Shown: positions 1 through 8,088 of the stretch, in pieces
Position numbering within the stretch: the first letter of the stretch is position 1
Layout of the letters: every line of letters begins with the position of its first letter
Origin: CAXBMB01 sp963976695
Lineage (GTDB): Bacteria > Pseudomonadota > Alphaproteobacteria > Kiloniellales > DSM-21159
Length of the DNA: 64,000 bases
Direction of reading: 5' to 3'
Assembly: GCA_963976695.1 (NCBI GenBank)
Contig: CAXBMB010000008.1
Coordinates: 9,019-73,018 of the forward strand
The notes under the pieces: generated by a model
Told to the model about the DNA's origin: nothing
What the model saw: only the letters and a program-made list of their open reading frames with translations
Databases searched by the model: none
Program-made: the position numbers and the translations under genes

Positions 1-998
1 AACTTCACCAGCATCTTGCCCAGGTTCTTGCCTTCGAACAGGCCGAGGAACGCGGCCGGGGCCTTGTCCAAGCCGTCATAGACCGTCTCGCGCCAGGTCA
101 ATTTTCCATCGGCGATCAATTTGCCGGCCTCGGCGGCATATTCCGCGAAGGCGTCAAAGTGGTCGGAAACGATGAATCCCTGCAGCTTCAGCTTTTTGGT
201 CAGGATCAACCCCATGTTTTCGGGCCAGGGCTCCGCTTCGGTGGCGTTGTAGTTCGCGATAATTCCGCAGAGCGCGATACGGCCGAAGGGATTCATGTTG
301 TTGAGCGCCGCGCGCATGTGCTCGCCGCCGACATTCTCATAGTAAACGTCGATGCCTTCGGGCGCCGCCGCGGCCAGGGCCTTGGTCAGGTTGTCGACTT
401 CCTTGTAGTTGATCACCGCGTCAACGCCGATTTCCTTCAGGAAGGCGACCTTTTCCGCCGATCCGGTGGACCCCACCACCCGGCAGCCCTTGGCTTTGCC
501 CAGTTGACAGGCGACCGTGCCGACCGCGCCGGACGCCGCCGAGACAAAAAGCGTTTCGCCCGGTTTCAATTCGGCAATCCGCTCCAGCCCGACATAGGCG
601 GTCGTGCCCGGCATCCCCAACACGCCCAGATGGGCCTGCAACGGCACGCCGCTGTCGGGAAGGCGCCGCAACTCGTCGGCCTGGCCGATGAAATGACTGC
701 GCCACCCGGCCATCGACAGTACGAACGCACCCACCGGCAGGGCCTCGGCGCAACTCTCGCGCACCACGCCGACCGCGCCGCCGTCCATGACCTTGCCGAC
801 CTCGAACGGCGCCGCATAGCTTTTTCGGTCCGACATCCGGCCGCGCATGTAGGGATCAACCGACATCCAAAGATTTTCCACCAGCACCTGGCCGGCTTGC
901 AAAGCAGGCAGGTCCCGGGTGACGAAGTCAAAGTCGGCGGCGGTGGGGGTGCCTTTCGGGCGCTGTTTGAGGTGAACTTCTCTGGCTGTTTGCGCCAT
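1..998 (-). CDS. NADP-dependent zinc-free medium-chain oxidoreductase (CurA-like), 3' end cut
   Basis: Reading the minus strand from ATG at 998 gives about 332 residues, open to the window edge. The protein starts MAQTAREVHLKQRP, and the visible end (NLGKMLVK) is typical of the family C-terminus, so only a few residues are missing. The nucleotide-binding part contains SAASGAVGTVACQLGK, the glycine-rich loop of medium-chain reductases that lack zinc. The stretch EGIDVYYENVGG is a hallmark of the curcumin/alkenal reductase and leukotriene B4 dehydrogenase group. These enzymes reduce activated C=C bonds of enones with NADPH in the cytosol. It is divergent from nothing obvious; the Nudix gene upstream is on the same strand. 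The physiological substrate cannot be told from sequence. Confidence 0.9.
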   Translation of the reverse strand, partial: MAQTAREVHLKQRPKGTPTAADFDFVTRDLPALQAGQVLVENLWMSVDPYMRGRMSDRKSYAAPFEVGKVMDGGAVGVVRESCAEALPVGAFVLSMAGWRSHFIGQADELRRLPDSGVPLQAHLGVLGMPGTTAYVGLERIAELKPGETLFVSAASGAVGTVACQLGKAKGCRVVGSTGSAEKVAFLKEIGVDAVINYKEVDNLTKALAAAAPEGIDVYYENVGGEHMRAALNNMNPFGRIALCGIIANYNATEAEPWPENMGLILTKKLKLQGFIVSDHFDAFAEYAAEAGKLIADGKLTWRETVYDGLDKAPAAFLGLFEGKNLGKMLVK

Positions 999-1167
999 GG
1001 TTTTTCTCGCTTTCTTGCCTATCCGAACGGTCTCTTTGGCCAACAGACTGCCCCAAGCCGCCGTCAAGGAACAGTCCCCGCCCACGCAAAGAACTCTTTC
1101 CCTGTTCCCACCGGGCATAAGGGGGCTGTGCGGTGGGGCGCGGCGGACCGGCTATCTTGCCACCGCT

Positions 1168-1587
1168 TCACGCCAGCATCGCAAAGGCGGCGCGCAGAAT
1201 GTCCTTGTGATCGAAGGCGATTTCGGCATGACGCCAATCGTGAAGCAGCACCGCATCGGCCGCGTCGTCGCCGGCCCGCAGGCTCCCGACCTCGGCTTGC
1301 GCCAGGAAGGCCACGGTGACGGTATGCCACCGGCTGTCCCGCGCCGGGTCGGAATAAACCCCGATCAGCCGCAGTGCGGATTCTGGCAGCGCCACGCCGG
1401 TTTCCTCGGCCAGCTCACGCACACAGGCGCGTTCCACGGTCTCGCCCACCTCGACGAACCCGCCCGGCAGGGCCAGCGCGCCCTTGGCCGGCGGCCAACG
1501 GCGCCGGATCAGCAGGACCCGGCGCTCGGGCGTCACCACCACACAGTCGACGCTCAGTTTGGGGGTGGTAACGGTGTAAGCCGTCAT
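1168..1587 (-). CDS. Nudix hydrolase, ADP-ribose pyrophosphatase-like
   Basis: 139-residue single-domain protein starting MTAYTVTTPKLSVD. A complete Nudix box (GX5EX7REUXEEXGU) lies at residues 43-65, with Gly43, Glu49, Arg57, Glu58, Glu61, Glu62 and Gly64 all present, so the metal-dependent hydrolase should be active. It would cleave a nucleoside diphosphate linked to another moiety. The size and the early VDCVVVTPERRVLLIRR strand resemble the small NUDIX proteins often annotated as ADP-ribose pyrophosphatase or NadR/NudF-like, but substrate choice is not readable. It lies on the minus strand, divergent from recR, with about 135 bp between the two starts. Confidence 0.9.
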   Translation of the reverse strand: MTAYTVTTPKLSVDCVVVTPERRVLLIRRRWPPAKGALALPGGFVEVGETVERACVRELAEETGVALPESALRLIGVYSDPARDSRWHTVTVAFLAQAEVGSLRAGDDAADAVLLHDWRHAEIAFDHKDILRAAFAMLA

Positions 1588-1722
1588 ATCGCGTCCTTAG
1601 CTCCTCTTGCCTGTCGGCGTCCCGGGTCAACCGGGCCAGCGATCAACCATTCCCGTCTAGACCCTTGGGCAACAAAAGGGTAAGGGAATTGATCGCCGAA
1701 CTCATGAAAAAGGGCCAAAGCG

Positions 1723-2316
1723 GTGAGCGCCTCAGAAATCGACCGGATGATCCAACTGCTATCGCGCTTGCCAGGGCTGGGGCCGCGCTCGGCCCGCCGG
1801 GCCTGTCTGCATCTGCTGCAGCGGCGCGAGTCGCTGTTGCAGCCCCTTGCCCAGGCCCTGGGCAAGGCCGCCGACGCCATCCGGTCTTGCGAAATCTGCA
1901 ACAACCTGGATGACCAGTCCCCTTGCGCCTATTGCCGCGACGCCAACCGCGACGACAGTCTGATCTGTGTGGTCGAGGAGGTCGGCGATCTCTGGGCGCT
2001 GGAGCGTTCCGGCGCCTTCAAGGGGCGCTATCACGTTTTGGGCGGGACGCTGTCGGCGATCGACGGACGGGGACCGGAGGAACTGCATCTGCCCGGCTTG
2101 ACGGCGCGGGCGCAAGCGCCGGAGGTCGCGGAAATTATTCTGGCGCTTTCGGCGACCGTGGAGGGCCAAACAACCGCGCACTATATCGCCGAGCGGCTCG
2201 AGCGGCTGCCGGTCACGCTCTCCTTTCTCGGTCAGGGCGTGCCGGTGGGCGGGGACCTGGACTATCTGGACGACGGCACCCTGACGGCCGCCCTGAAAGC
2301 CCGCCGCCCGGCTTGA
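1723..2316 (+). CDS. recR: Recombination mediator protein RecR
   Basis: 197 residues starting at GTG 1723 (MSASEIDRMIQLLSRLPGLG), the usual RecR length. The N-terminal helix-hairpin-helix (PGLGPRSARR, residues 17-26) is followed by a four-cysteine zinc finger (Cys56, Cys59, Cys68, Cys71) and a Toprim domain from about residue 80 (ICVVEEVGDLWALE), ending in the Walker-like C-terminal part with GVPVGGDLDYLDDGTL. RecR acts with RecO/RecF in loading RecA on gapped DNA. In many bacteria it follows dnaX and the YbaB gene; here it stands alone behind a divergent Nudix gene. A purine-rich stretch (aaagcg) near the start is a weak ribosome binding site. The family identity is clear. Confidence 0.97.
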   Translation: MSASEIDRMIQLLSRLPGLGPRSARRACLHLLQRRESLLQPLAQALGKAADAIRSCEICNNLDDQSPCAYCRDANRDDSLICVVEEVGDLWALERSGAFKGRYHVLGGTLSAIDGRGPEELHLPGLTARAQAPEVAEIILALSATVEGQTTAHYIAERLERLPVTLSFLGQGVPVGGDLDYLDDGTLTAALKARRPA

Positions 2317-2329
2317 CAAACCGGCCGAT

Positions 2330-2402
2330 CCCATCCCGAACCACAGCAAAACCACAGCCGGGACCAGAACCGGAACCGCAGCCGGAACCATATCCGGGAA
2401 CC
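2330..2402. repeat. Degenerate GGAACC-type hexamer repeat behind recR
   Basis: Immediately after the recR stop the DNA has a rough 6-base period of aacc/ggaacc/gcagcc/ggaacc words. It is non-coding in the recR frame. Similar hexamer runs occur at the fmt 3' end and upstream of cobT. Confidence 0.5.
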
Positions 2403-2438
2403 TGTCGGGAAACGGCCGATCCAGGCGACGCCGGCGCC

Positions 2439-2463
2439 GCGGGCCACCCGCCTTATTTTTTAC
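2439..2463 (+). terminator. Possible weak terminator of recR
   Basis: A GCGGG-CCA-CCCGC hairpin (2439-2451) is followed by ttattttttac. The stem is only 5 bp, but it is GC-only and has a T run, and it sits 120 bp behind recR. Confidence 0.4.
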
Positions 2464-2549
2464 CCAACAGAGCTTATCGCTGCCGCAAAGCGGCCATTTT
2501 TGAGGCTCAAACAGGAGAACCTGATTGAGCCTCCACTCGGCCTTGGCGC

Positions 2550-2573
2550 GTGATCGACAAAGAAAAAAGCGCG
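2550..2573 (+). repeat. Dispersed GTGATCGAC element, copy a
   Basis: cGTGATCGAC followed by aaagaaaaaaGCGCG. It lies between recR and the DUF4139 gene. It shares the head and the AAAGC/GCGC tail with the other copies, but its middle is A-rich. Confidence 0.55.
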
Positions 2574-2664
2574 TCACCCCTCTCGTCAATCACCCTCTGA
2601 TCGGTTGATCGGAGGCGGACTCCTTTGCTGATCTTGCCTGTTGTTCGTTGGAAAGATGGTGCCC

Positions 2665-4131
2665 ATGCCCTACGTAAAAGTTTCGCGCTGCCGCAAGCTC
2701 CGCCACCGCGCCCGGCGCGCCGGCGGCGGCCTGATGATCGGCGCGGCCTTGTTGACCTTGGCCGCGACCAATGACCTGCGGGCCCAGGAACAGACCTTGG
2801 CGGCCGAGGCGCAGACCAATCTTTCCGTCACGGTTTATCAAAACGGCCTGGGCCTCATTCACGATGACCGCTGGGTTCCCCTGGTTGCCGGCCGCACCTC
2901 CCTGGCCGTCGCCGGCACCAATCCCGGCATGATCCCGGAAAGCCTGGTGCTGACCAGCGAGCAAGGCGGCTTGACCCTGGTCGAACAGAGCCAAATGCCC
3001 GCCACCCTCACCCCCCAGCGCCTGCTGGAGGGCGCCCTGGGTCAGAATGTCTGGCTGATTTCCCGCAACAGCCAGACCGGCGAAGACACGCGCGAGAAGG
3101 CCCGCCTGCTGTCGCTGGCGGAAGGTCCGGTGTTGCAGGTCGGCGACCGGGTGGAAATCAATCCACCGGGCCGCATTGTCCTGCAACAGCTGCCGGCGGG
3201 GCTGCGCGCCGAGCCGAACCTGCGGCTGGTGATTGAAAGCCGCGAAACCATGAACGGCCAAATCACCCTGGCCTATTTGGCCGATGGCCTGAACTGGCAG
3301 GCCGACTATGTCGCCAGCTTGAGCCAGGACGGCGCCCGCCTGTCCCTGCTGGGTCGGGTCTCCTTGAGCAACCAAAGCGGCGGAGACATAAAGCAGGCCC
3401 GGGTCCAACTGGTGGCCGGCGAGGTGACTCGCGGCACGCGGGGCAAACTGCCAGCCCGGTCGGCGCGGCTGTTGAAAAGCGAGGTCATGGCGCTGGCCTC
3501 GGACGCTCTTCCCGCGCCGACGGAGGCGGCGGAGCGCTATGTCTATCAACTGGACGAGCGGGTCAACCTGAGCGATGGCGAGCGCAAGCAGCTTACCCTG
3601 ATCCAGATCGACGAGTTGCCGGTCAGCAAGCGCTTTACCTTTGAGGGTCTGGCCTCGCCGCAGGGACCGGACCGGCAGGGCCCGGTCGCGGCCCGCCTGT
3701 CCGCCCGTTTCACCACCCCCGACGCCCAGGCCTACGGCAAGCCCCTGCCCGCCGGGGTGGTGCGGGTCTACGCCCCGGGGGTCGATGATCGCGCGCTGTT
3801 CATCGGCGAGGATCGGATCGACCACACCGCCGGCGGCAGCGAGGTGTCCCTGGACCTGGGCGAGGCCTTCGACGTCACCGCCAAGGCGCGGCTATTGAAG
3901 CTCAACCGGCTGTCGCAACGGCGCTACGAGGCGAACCGCGAAGTGATCGTGACCAACGCCAAGTCCGAACCGGTGGAGGTCCAGATCTCCGCCCGCATGC
4001 CCCGCGAGTGGAAGGTGCTGGAGGAAAGCTACCCGAGCGAAGAAAAAAGCGCCCGCGAACTGGTTTGGACGATCAAGGTGCCCGCCAACAGCGCAGCCAC
4101 CTTGATCACCCGCATCGAAGCCGGTGACTAG
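2665..4131 (+). CDS. Secreted DUF4139-domain protein
   Basis: With the start at ATG 2665 (MPYVKVSRCRKLRHR) the product is 488 residues; earlier in-frame starts at TTG 2641 and ATG 2656 are possible. A basic n-region, a hydrophobic stretch GLMIGAALLTLAATNDLRA and a likely cleavage after Ala40 indicate export. The rest is beta-rich and matches the DUF4139 family by its pattern (early SVTVYQNGLGLIHD, a central ITLAYLADGLNWQADYVASL, and a C-terminal half with YEANREVIVTN and WKVLEESYPSE). Members are periplasmic or surface proteins of unknown function. It is alone on the plus strand and faces the exporter gene convergently. The fold assignment is from memory of the family pattern; no catalytic residues are apparent. 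Confidence 0.85.
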   Translation: MPYVKVSRCRKLRHRARRAGGGLMIGAALLTLAATNDLRAQEQTLAAEAQTNLSVTVYQNGLGLIHDDRWVPLVAGRTSLAVAGTNPGMIPESLVLTSEQGGLTLVEQSQMPATLTPQRLLEGALGQNVWLISRNSQTGEDTREKARLLSLAEGPVLQVGDRVEINPPGRIVLQQLPAGLRAEPNLRLVIESRETMNGQITLAYLADGLNWQADYVASLSQDGARLSLLGRVSLSNQSGGDIKQARVQLVAGEVTRGTRGKLPARSARLLKSEVMALASDALPAPTEAAERYVYQLDERVNLSDGERKQLTLIQIDELPVSKRFTFEGLASPQGPDRQGPVAARLSARFTTPDAQAYGKPLPAGVVRVYAPGVDDRALFIGEDRIDHTAGGSEVSLDLGEAFDVTAKARLLKLNRLSQRRYEANREVIVTNAKSEPVEVQISARMPREWKVLEESYPSEEKSARELVWTIKVPANSAATLITRIEAGD

Positions 4132-4205
4132 CGGCGACCGGAGTCGAATCGCCGGAGAAAGAAGCGCTTCGCGCGCCCCCGTCACCGCCCTCGTCGCCGT
4201 CGCCG

Positions 4206-5108
4206 TCACCGCCGCCGCCAGCTTCCGCGCGGCCAGCGAAGCAGGTTTTTGGAAGCCAACACCGCCCCGGCGACGATCAGCAGGCACGCCACGCCGACAA
4301 CCCAGGTAAGCTCGGCCCGGCCAAAGCCGATCAGCAGCAGGGTGGACAACAGCGGGGCGGCGTACGACAGGGTGCCCAGCAGTTGGATATGCCCATGCTT
4401 GGTGCCGTAGTCCCAGACAAAGAACGCGGCGCCCACCGGACCGATTCCCAGGCCCAGCACCGCCAGCCACTGGCCGGGAGTGGGCGCAACCGTGGTTTCG
4501 AACGCCAGGTGGCTGACGAACCCCAGCAGGGCCACGACGCCACAGAACCCGCCCACCACCTCGGTCGGAACGGCCCCGAAGCGCCGATTGAGCACCGAAT
4601 AGCTCGACCAGACCAACGCGCCGGCGGCCGCCGCCAAATAGCCCAGCAGGTACTGCCGATCAAAGACCACCTGCCCACCTTTCGAGACCAGCAGGAAGGC
4701 GCCGCCCAACCCCAGGACGGCGCCGGCCAGATGGAACCAGCGAAGCCGTTCGCCAGGCAGCGCCGCCGAGAAGATCACAATCAGCAAGGGCCAGAGATAG
4801 GCGATCAGGCTGGCCTCCACCGCCGGCGCGTTGCCCAGGGCGACAAAGTAGAAAAAATGATAGCCGTAGAGCCCGCCCACCCCCAACAGCCAGACCGGCC
4901 AGGGTTGCCGCCAAAGCGCCAGCGCCTGACGCCCTCGCCGCAGCAGCAGCAAAACCGACAGCACAAAGGCGACCAGAAAGGTCATCGCCAGCAGTTGGAA
5001 CGGCGGCAGGCCTTCGGCATAGGTGGTAAAGAGCGCCAGCAGGGCCCAAAGAAGAATGGCAACCCCGCCAATCAAGGTCGCCTTGAGTTTTCCGCTGTCG
5101 TCCGTCAC
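4206..5108 (-). CDS. EamA/DMT-family exporter, YddG-like
   Basis: 300 residues with about ten hydrophobic helices in two EamA repeats (roughly 8-140 and 152-290). The opening KATLIGGVAILLWALLALFT, the mid-protein segment AYLWPLLIVIFSA and the late segment WDYGTKHGHIQLLGTLSY all resemble the E. coli aromatic amino acid exporter YddG, so efflux of an amino acid or similar metabolite across the inner membrane is the best guess. It is the last gene of a minus-strand run behind the AraC-type regulator (157 bp apart), which suggests that regulator controls it. The C-terminus ends in a positively charged tail (RWPRGSWRRR), as expected on the cytoplasmic side. Confidence 0.88.
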   Translation of the reverse strand: MTDDSGKLKATLIGGVAILLWALLALFTTYAEGLPPFQLLAMTFLVAFVLSVLLLLRRGRQALALWRQPWPVWLLGVGGLYGYHFFYFVALGNAPAVEASLIAYLWPLLIVIFSAALPGERLRWFHLAGAVLGLGGAFLLVSKGGQVVFDRQYLLGYLAAAAGALVWSSYSVLNRRFGAVPTEVVGGFCGVVALLGFVSHLAFETTVAPTPGQWLAVLGLGIGPVGAAFFVWDYGTKHGHIQLLGTLSYAAPLLSTLLLIGFGRAELTWVVGVACLLIVAGAVLASKNLLRWPRGSWRRR

Positions 5109-5264
5109 CCGCTGTCTTCCCCGCTCGCTTGCCGACGCCGCTCCCAGGACTGTTGCCTGAGGCCGCGACAGCTATAGCCGAGCCAGGGGTCGAAATCTTG
5201 TCCCAGCCTCCGGTGTTTTTGACCCGGACGCTGGCGCGACGCGCGGCTTTCCAGGTCGGTCGCG

Positions 5265-6137
5265 CTAGTGCCTGCGGTCACGGCGGCGAAGGGCGGCCGG
5301 CGTGATCGCCTTTTCGCGGCGAAAGGCCCGGGTCAGGGCGCTTTGATCGGAAAAGCCGCAGTCCATTGCGATCTCGACCAGGGGCTGGGCGCTGGTCAAC
5401 AACCGCCGCTCGGCTTCCGCCAGGCGCAACGCCAGCAGGTATTGCTGGGGAGTGCGGCCCAGAACCGACCGAAAGACCTGGTGAAAGTGGCTGATCGAAA
5501 GGCCCGCCAGCTTGGCCAGGGTCGCAACGGTCAGCGGCTGGCCGTAGTTGCGGGCCAGGAAAGCCAGCACCCGCTGCAGCCGCGGCGTCAAGCCCTCGGG
5601 TCGCGGCAGGTCCACGTCACCGAGCCCGTCCCGCAGCGACTGTAACAACAGCCCGGCGGCCTGCCGGGCAAAGGCCGCCGGGTCCCCAACCCCACGGGTC
5701 AAGCGCAGCGCCAGAAAGCGCACCAACTGGGCGGTCGCCGGGTCCAGCGTCAAGAAGGCCTGATTTTCCACCCGCGCCGCCAACTCCTGGTCCAGCCTCG
5801 CCGCCCCGCCGACCAGCCTGTCGCTCAGGTCAAACACCAGAAAGCGGTTCTCGCCCCGCGCCGAAAAGGCGTGCCAGCGGCCGGCGCGAACAAAAGCCGC
5901 CGCCCCCCAAGGCGCCGCGTCGAACGGATTGGGACTCCAAGGATCGGCGACCTGTCCGGCCTGACCCTCGACCTCCATGCTCAAGCGCCCTTCGATCGGC
6001 AGCACGATCTGATGATGGCCGTGGCGATGGTGTTCCACCTCGCCGCCATAGCTGCGCAACTCCAGCGCCGCGCGGGGCGCGGTCCGGCCGGCTGACGCGG
6101 CAGTGGCTGCCGGCGTCGGACGAGAAGAATCGGACAT
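5265..6137 (-). CDS. AraC-family transcriptional regulator with N-terminal cupin
   Basis: 290 residues. The N-terminal part has a cupin-like sensor (HHRHGHHQIVLPIEG near residues 36-50, several His residues). The C-terminal 100 residues form the double helix-turn-helix, with LAKLAGLSISHFHQVFRSVL as the first unit and IAMDCGFSDQSALTRAFRRE as the second. The second contains the conserved GF-x-D-x-S-x-x-x-R-x-F signature. It begins 12 bp behind rmuC and is followed by the YddG-like exporter on the same strand, so it most likely regulates the exporter in response to a small metabolite. The ligand is unknown. Confidence 0.92.
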   Translation of the reverse strand: MSDSSRPTPAATAASAGRTAPRAALELRSYGGEVEHHRHGHHQIVLPIEGRLSMEVEGQAGQVADPWSPNPFDAAPWGAAAFVRAGRWHAFSARGENRFLVFDLSDRLVGGAARLDQELAARVENQAFLTLDPATAQLVRFLALRLTRGVGDPAAFARQAAGLLLQSLRDGLGDVDLPRPEGLTPRLQRVLAFLARNYGQPLTVATLAKLAGLSISHFHQVFRSVLGRTPQQYLLALRLAEAERRLLTSAQPLVEIAMDCGFSDQSALTRAFRREKAITPAALRRRDRRH

Positions 6138-6149
6138 CTGTTCTGTCTT

Positions 6150-7268
6150 TCACTTGCTGTCCGGCAAATCCAGGGCGGGCGCCAGTTGCTTGGCCGGATC
6201 CTCGGCGTCTTCCAATTGAAGGCTCTCAATTCTGTCGCCCCGCTTGGATATCTTATCACTGGAGATCACGATCTGGCGGAGATCCTCCTGGGTTTGGCCG
6301 AAATGCCGTTGCAGCTTGCTGACCCGGTCATCCATCCGATCGATGTCCTTGAGCAGGTGCCCCACCTCCTGTTGAATCACCCCCGCCTGTTCGCGCATGC
6401 GCACGTCCTTGAGGACCGCCCGCACCGTGTTCAAGGTGGCCATCAAGGTGGTGGGAGAGACAATCCAAACCCGGGCGCGATAGGAGTCGTCGACCACCTC
6501 CGGGAAATTGGCGTGCAGCTCCGCATAGACCGCCTCGCTGGGTAGAAACAGCAGCGCCGACTCGGCGGTTTCCCCCGGCAGGATGTATTTTTCCTGGATC
6601 GCTTTGACATGCAACCCCAGATCCCGCTTGAACGCCCGGCGCGCCGGCTCCCGCGCCAACTCGCCGCCCGGTTCGGCGTGCTGCGGCGCGCGCATCAAGG
6701 CGCGGTAGCTTTCCAGCGGAAATTTCGAATCGATGACAATCGAGCCCGGCGGATTGGGCAGTTCCAGAACGCAGTCGGCGCGCGTGCCGTTGCTCAGGGT
6801 CTTTTGGAAGCTGTAGGCGCTGGGCGGCAGGATCGACTCCACGATGTCATGAAGCTGCACCTCGCCAAAGGCCCCCCGGGCCTGCTTGTTGGAGAGGATG
6901 TCCTGCAGTCCCACCACCTGGGTCGAGAGCTCGGTGAGGTTTTGCTGGGCCTTGTCAATCACCGCCAGCCGCTCGCGCAGATCGGTCAAGGATTTGCCCT
7001 GTTTTTCCTGCCCCTCCTGCAGGCGGTCGCTGACCTGTTTGGAAAAGGAGCCCAAGCGATCGTCCAGGGCGCGCGCCAAGGCCCGTTCTTGCTGGCGCAG
7101 GCCCTCAACGGTTTGACTTTGAAGTGAGAGCTGCAACTCGGTGAGCTGCCGCAGCCGCTGGTCCATCTGGGGGGTGTTCTGGCCGCCGCCCCAGCGCCTC
7201 AAGGCCAAGGCTAGCAGCGCCCCCAGCAGCAGCGACGCCAGCACCAACAGCAAGACGATTGGATCCAT
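6150..7268 (-). CDS. rmuC: DNA recombination protein RmuC
   Basis: 372 residues from ATG 7268 (MDPIVLLLVLASLLLGALLA). One N-terminal transmembrane helix (about 4-24) is followed by a Gln/Leu-rich coiled coil (about 35-130) and the RmuC domain, recognisable by VVGLQDILSNKQARGAFGE, ADCVLELPNPPGSIVIDSKF (two acidic residues and a lysine of the nuclease-like core) and LFLPSEAVYAELHANFPEV. RmuC limits inversions at short repeats and is thought to be a membrane-anchored nuclease-like factor. The coding end lies 12 bp before the AraC-type gene. Length and motifs are normal for the family. Confidence 0.95.
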   Translation of the reverse strand: MDPIVLLLVLASLLLGALLALALRRWGGGQNTPQMDQRLRQLTELQLSLQSQTVEGLRQQERALARALDDRLGSFSKQVSDRLQEGQEKQGKSLTDLRERLAVIDKAQQNLTELSTQVVGLQDILSNKQARGAFGEVQLHDIVESILPPSAYSFQKTLSNGTRADCVLELPNPPGSIVIDSKFPLESYRALMRAPQHAEPGGELAREPARRAFKRDLGLHVKAIQEKYILPGETAESALLFLPSEAVYAELHANFPEVVDDSYRARVWIVSPTTLMATLNTVRAVLKDVRMREQAGVIQQEVGHLLKDIDRMDDRVSKLQRHFGQTQEDLRQIVISSDKISKRGDRIESLQLEDAEDPAKQLAPALDLPDSK

Positions 7269-7445
7269 AACCTATTTTCCCTTTCGCGCCGTCCGTCGAT
7301 CAGGCCCCGGATATCCGGCCTCGACAGGCCGGCGCACTGGACGTCACCCGGCCCGATCCGGCGGTCTCACGGGCGCAACGCGGGCTCGACAGGGCACTGT
7401 CGCTTGACCTTGGCGGACCTTGCCCTTACCTAAAGGAAAGAAGGA

Positions 7446-7472
7446 AGCTTTTTTGAAAGATTCAAAAAAGCT
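7446..7472. repeat. Perfect 12-bp inverted repeat upstream of def
   Basis: AGCTTTTTTGAA (7446-7457), loop AGA, then TTCAAAAAAGCT (7461-7472). It lies in the rmuC/def divergent spacer, 41 bp before the def start. It could be a dispersed palindrome, a leader hairpin or an operator; there is no T run outside the stem. Confidence 0.75.
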
Positions 7473-7512
7473 GCTGCCGCCCGCGTGAGACCCAACAAGA
7501 GAAACCGACCCC

Positions 7513-8046
7513 ATGGCCCTGCTGCCCATTCTGACCGCACCGGACCCTATCCTCAAGACCGTCGCCGAGCCGGTCAAGGCCGTCGACGAACGCGTCCGTC
7601 AACAGATGGAGGATATGCTTGAAACCATGTACGCCGCGCCGGGTATCGGCTTGGCCGCCCCGCAGGTCGGTATTCTGAACCGGGTGATTGTCCTGGACAT
7701 CGCCAAGGAGGACGCCGCGGAGAAAAGCCCGCTGCGACTGGCCAACCCGGAAATCATTTGGATTTCCGACGAGGATGTTTCCTACGAGGAAGGCTGCCTG
7801 TCCATACCCGAGCACTACAGCGAAGTGGTGCGCCCGGCTGGCGTCAAGGTGCGTTACCTCGACGAAAACAATCAATCCCGGGAACTTGAAGCCGAAGGCT
7901 TGCTTGCCACCTGCTTGCAGCACGAGATCGACCATCTCGAGGGCATTCTTTTCGTCGATCGCATCACCGCCCTGAAACGCAACATGATCTTGCGCAAGCT
8001 GCTGAAAGCCAGAAAACAGCATACCCTGCCCAGTTACGCGGCTTAA
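7513..8046 (+). CDS. def: Peptide deformylase
   Basis: 177 residues from ATG 7513 (MALLPILTAPDPIL). The three deformylase motifs are intact: GIGLAAPQ (residues 44-51), EEGCLSIP with the metal-ligand Cys95, and QHEIDHLEG with His137, Glu138 and His141. The enzyme removes the N-formyl group from nascent proteins in the cytosol using Fe(II) or a similar metal. It is the first gene of def-fmt-truA, followed by fmt after 42 bp, the usual arrangement that couples formylation of initiator tRNA to later deformylation. A 12-bp inverted repeat lies just upstream. Confidence 0.98.
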   Translation: MALLPILTAPDPILKTVAEPVKAVDERVRQQMEDMLETMYAAPGIGLAAPQVGILNRVIVLDIAKEDAAEKSPLRLANPEIIWISDEDVSYEEGCLSIPEHYSEVVRPAGVKVRYLDENNQSRELEAEGLLATCLQHEIDHLEGILFVDRITALKRNMILRKLLKARKQHTLPSYAA

Positions 8047-8088
8047 CGGCTTGTGCCCTTGCCGGGGCGCCATGCTAAAACCCCTGCC

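Noticed and set aside
1665..1913. Small frame overlapping the recR start, considered as a remnant of the YbaB gene
   Set aside because: The sequence does not resemble YbaB/EbfC, and it overlaps recR extensively in another frame.
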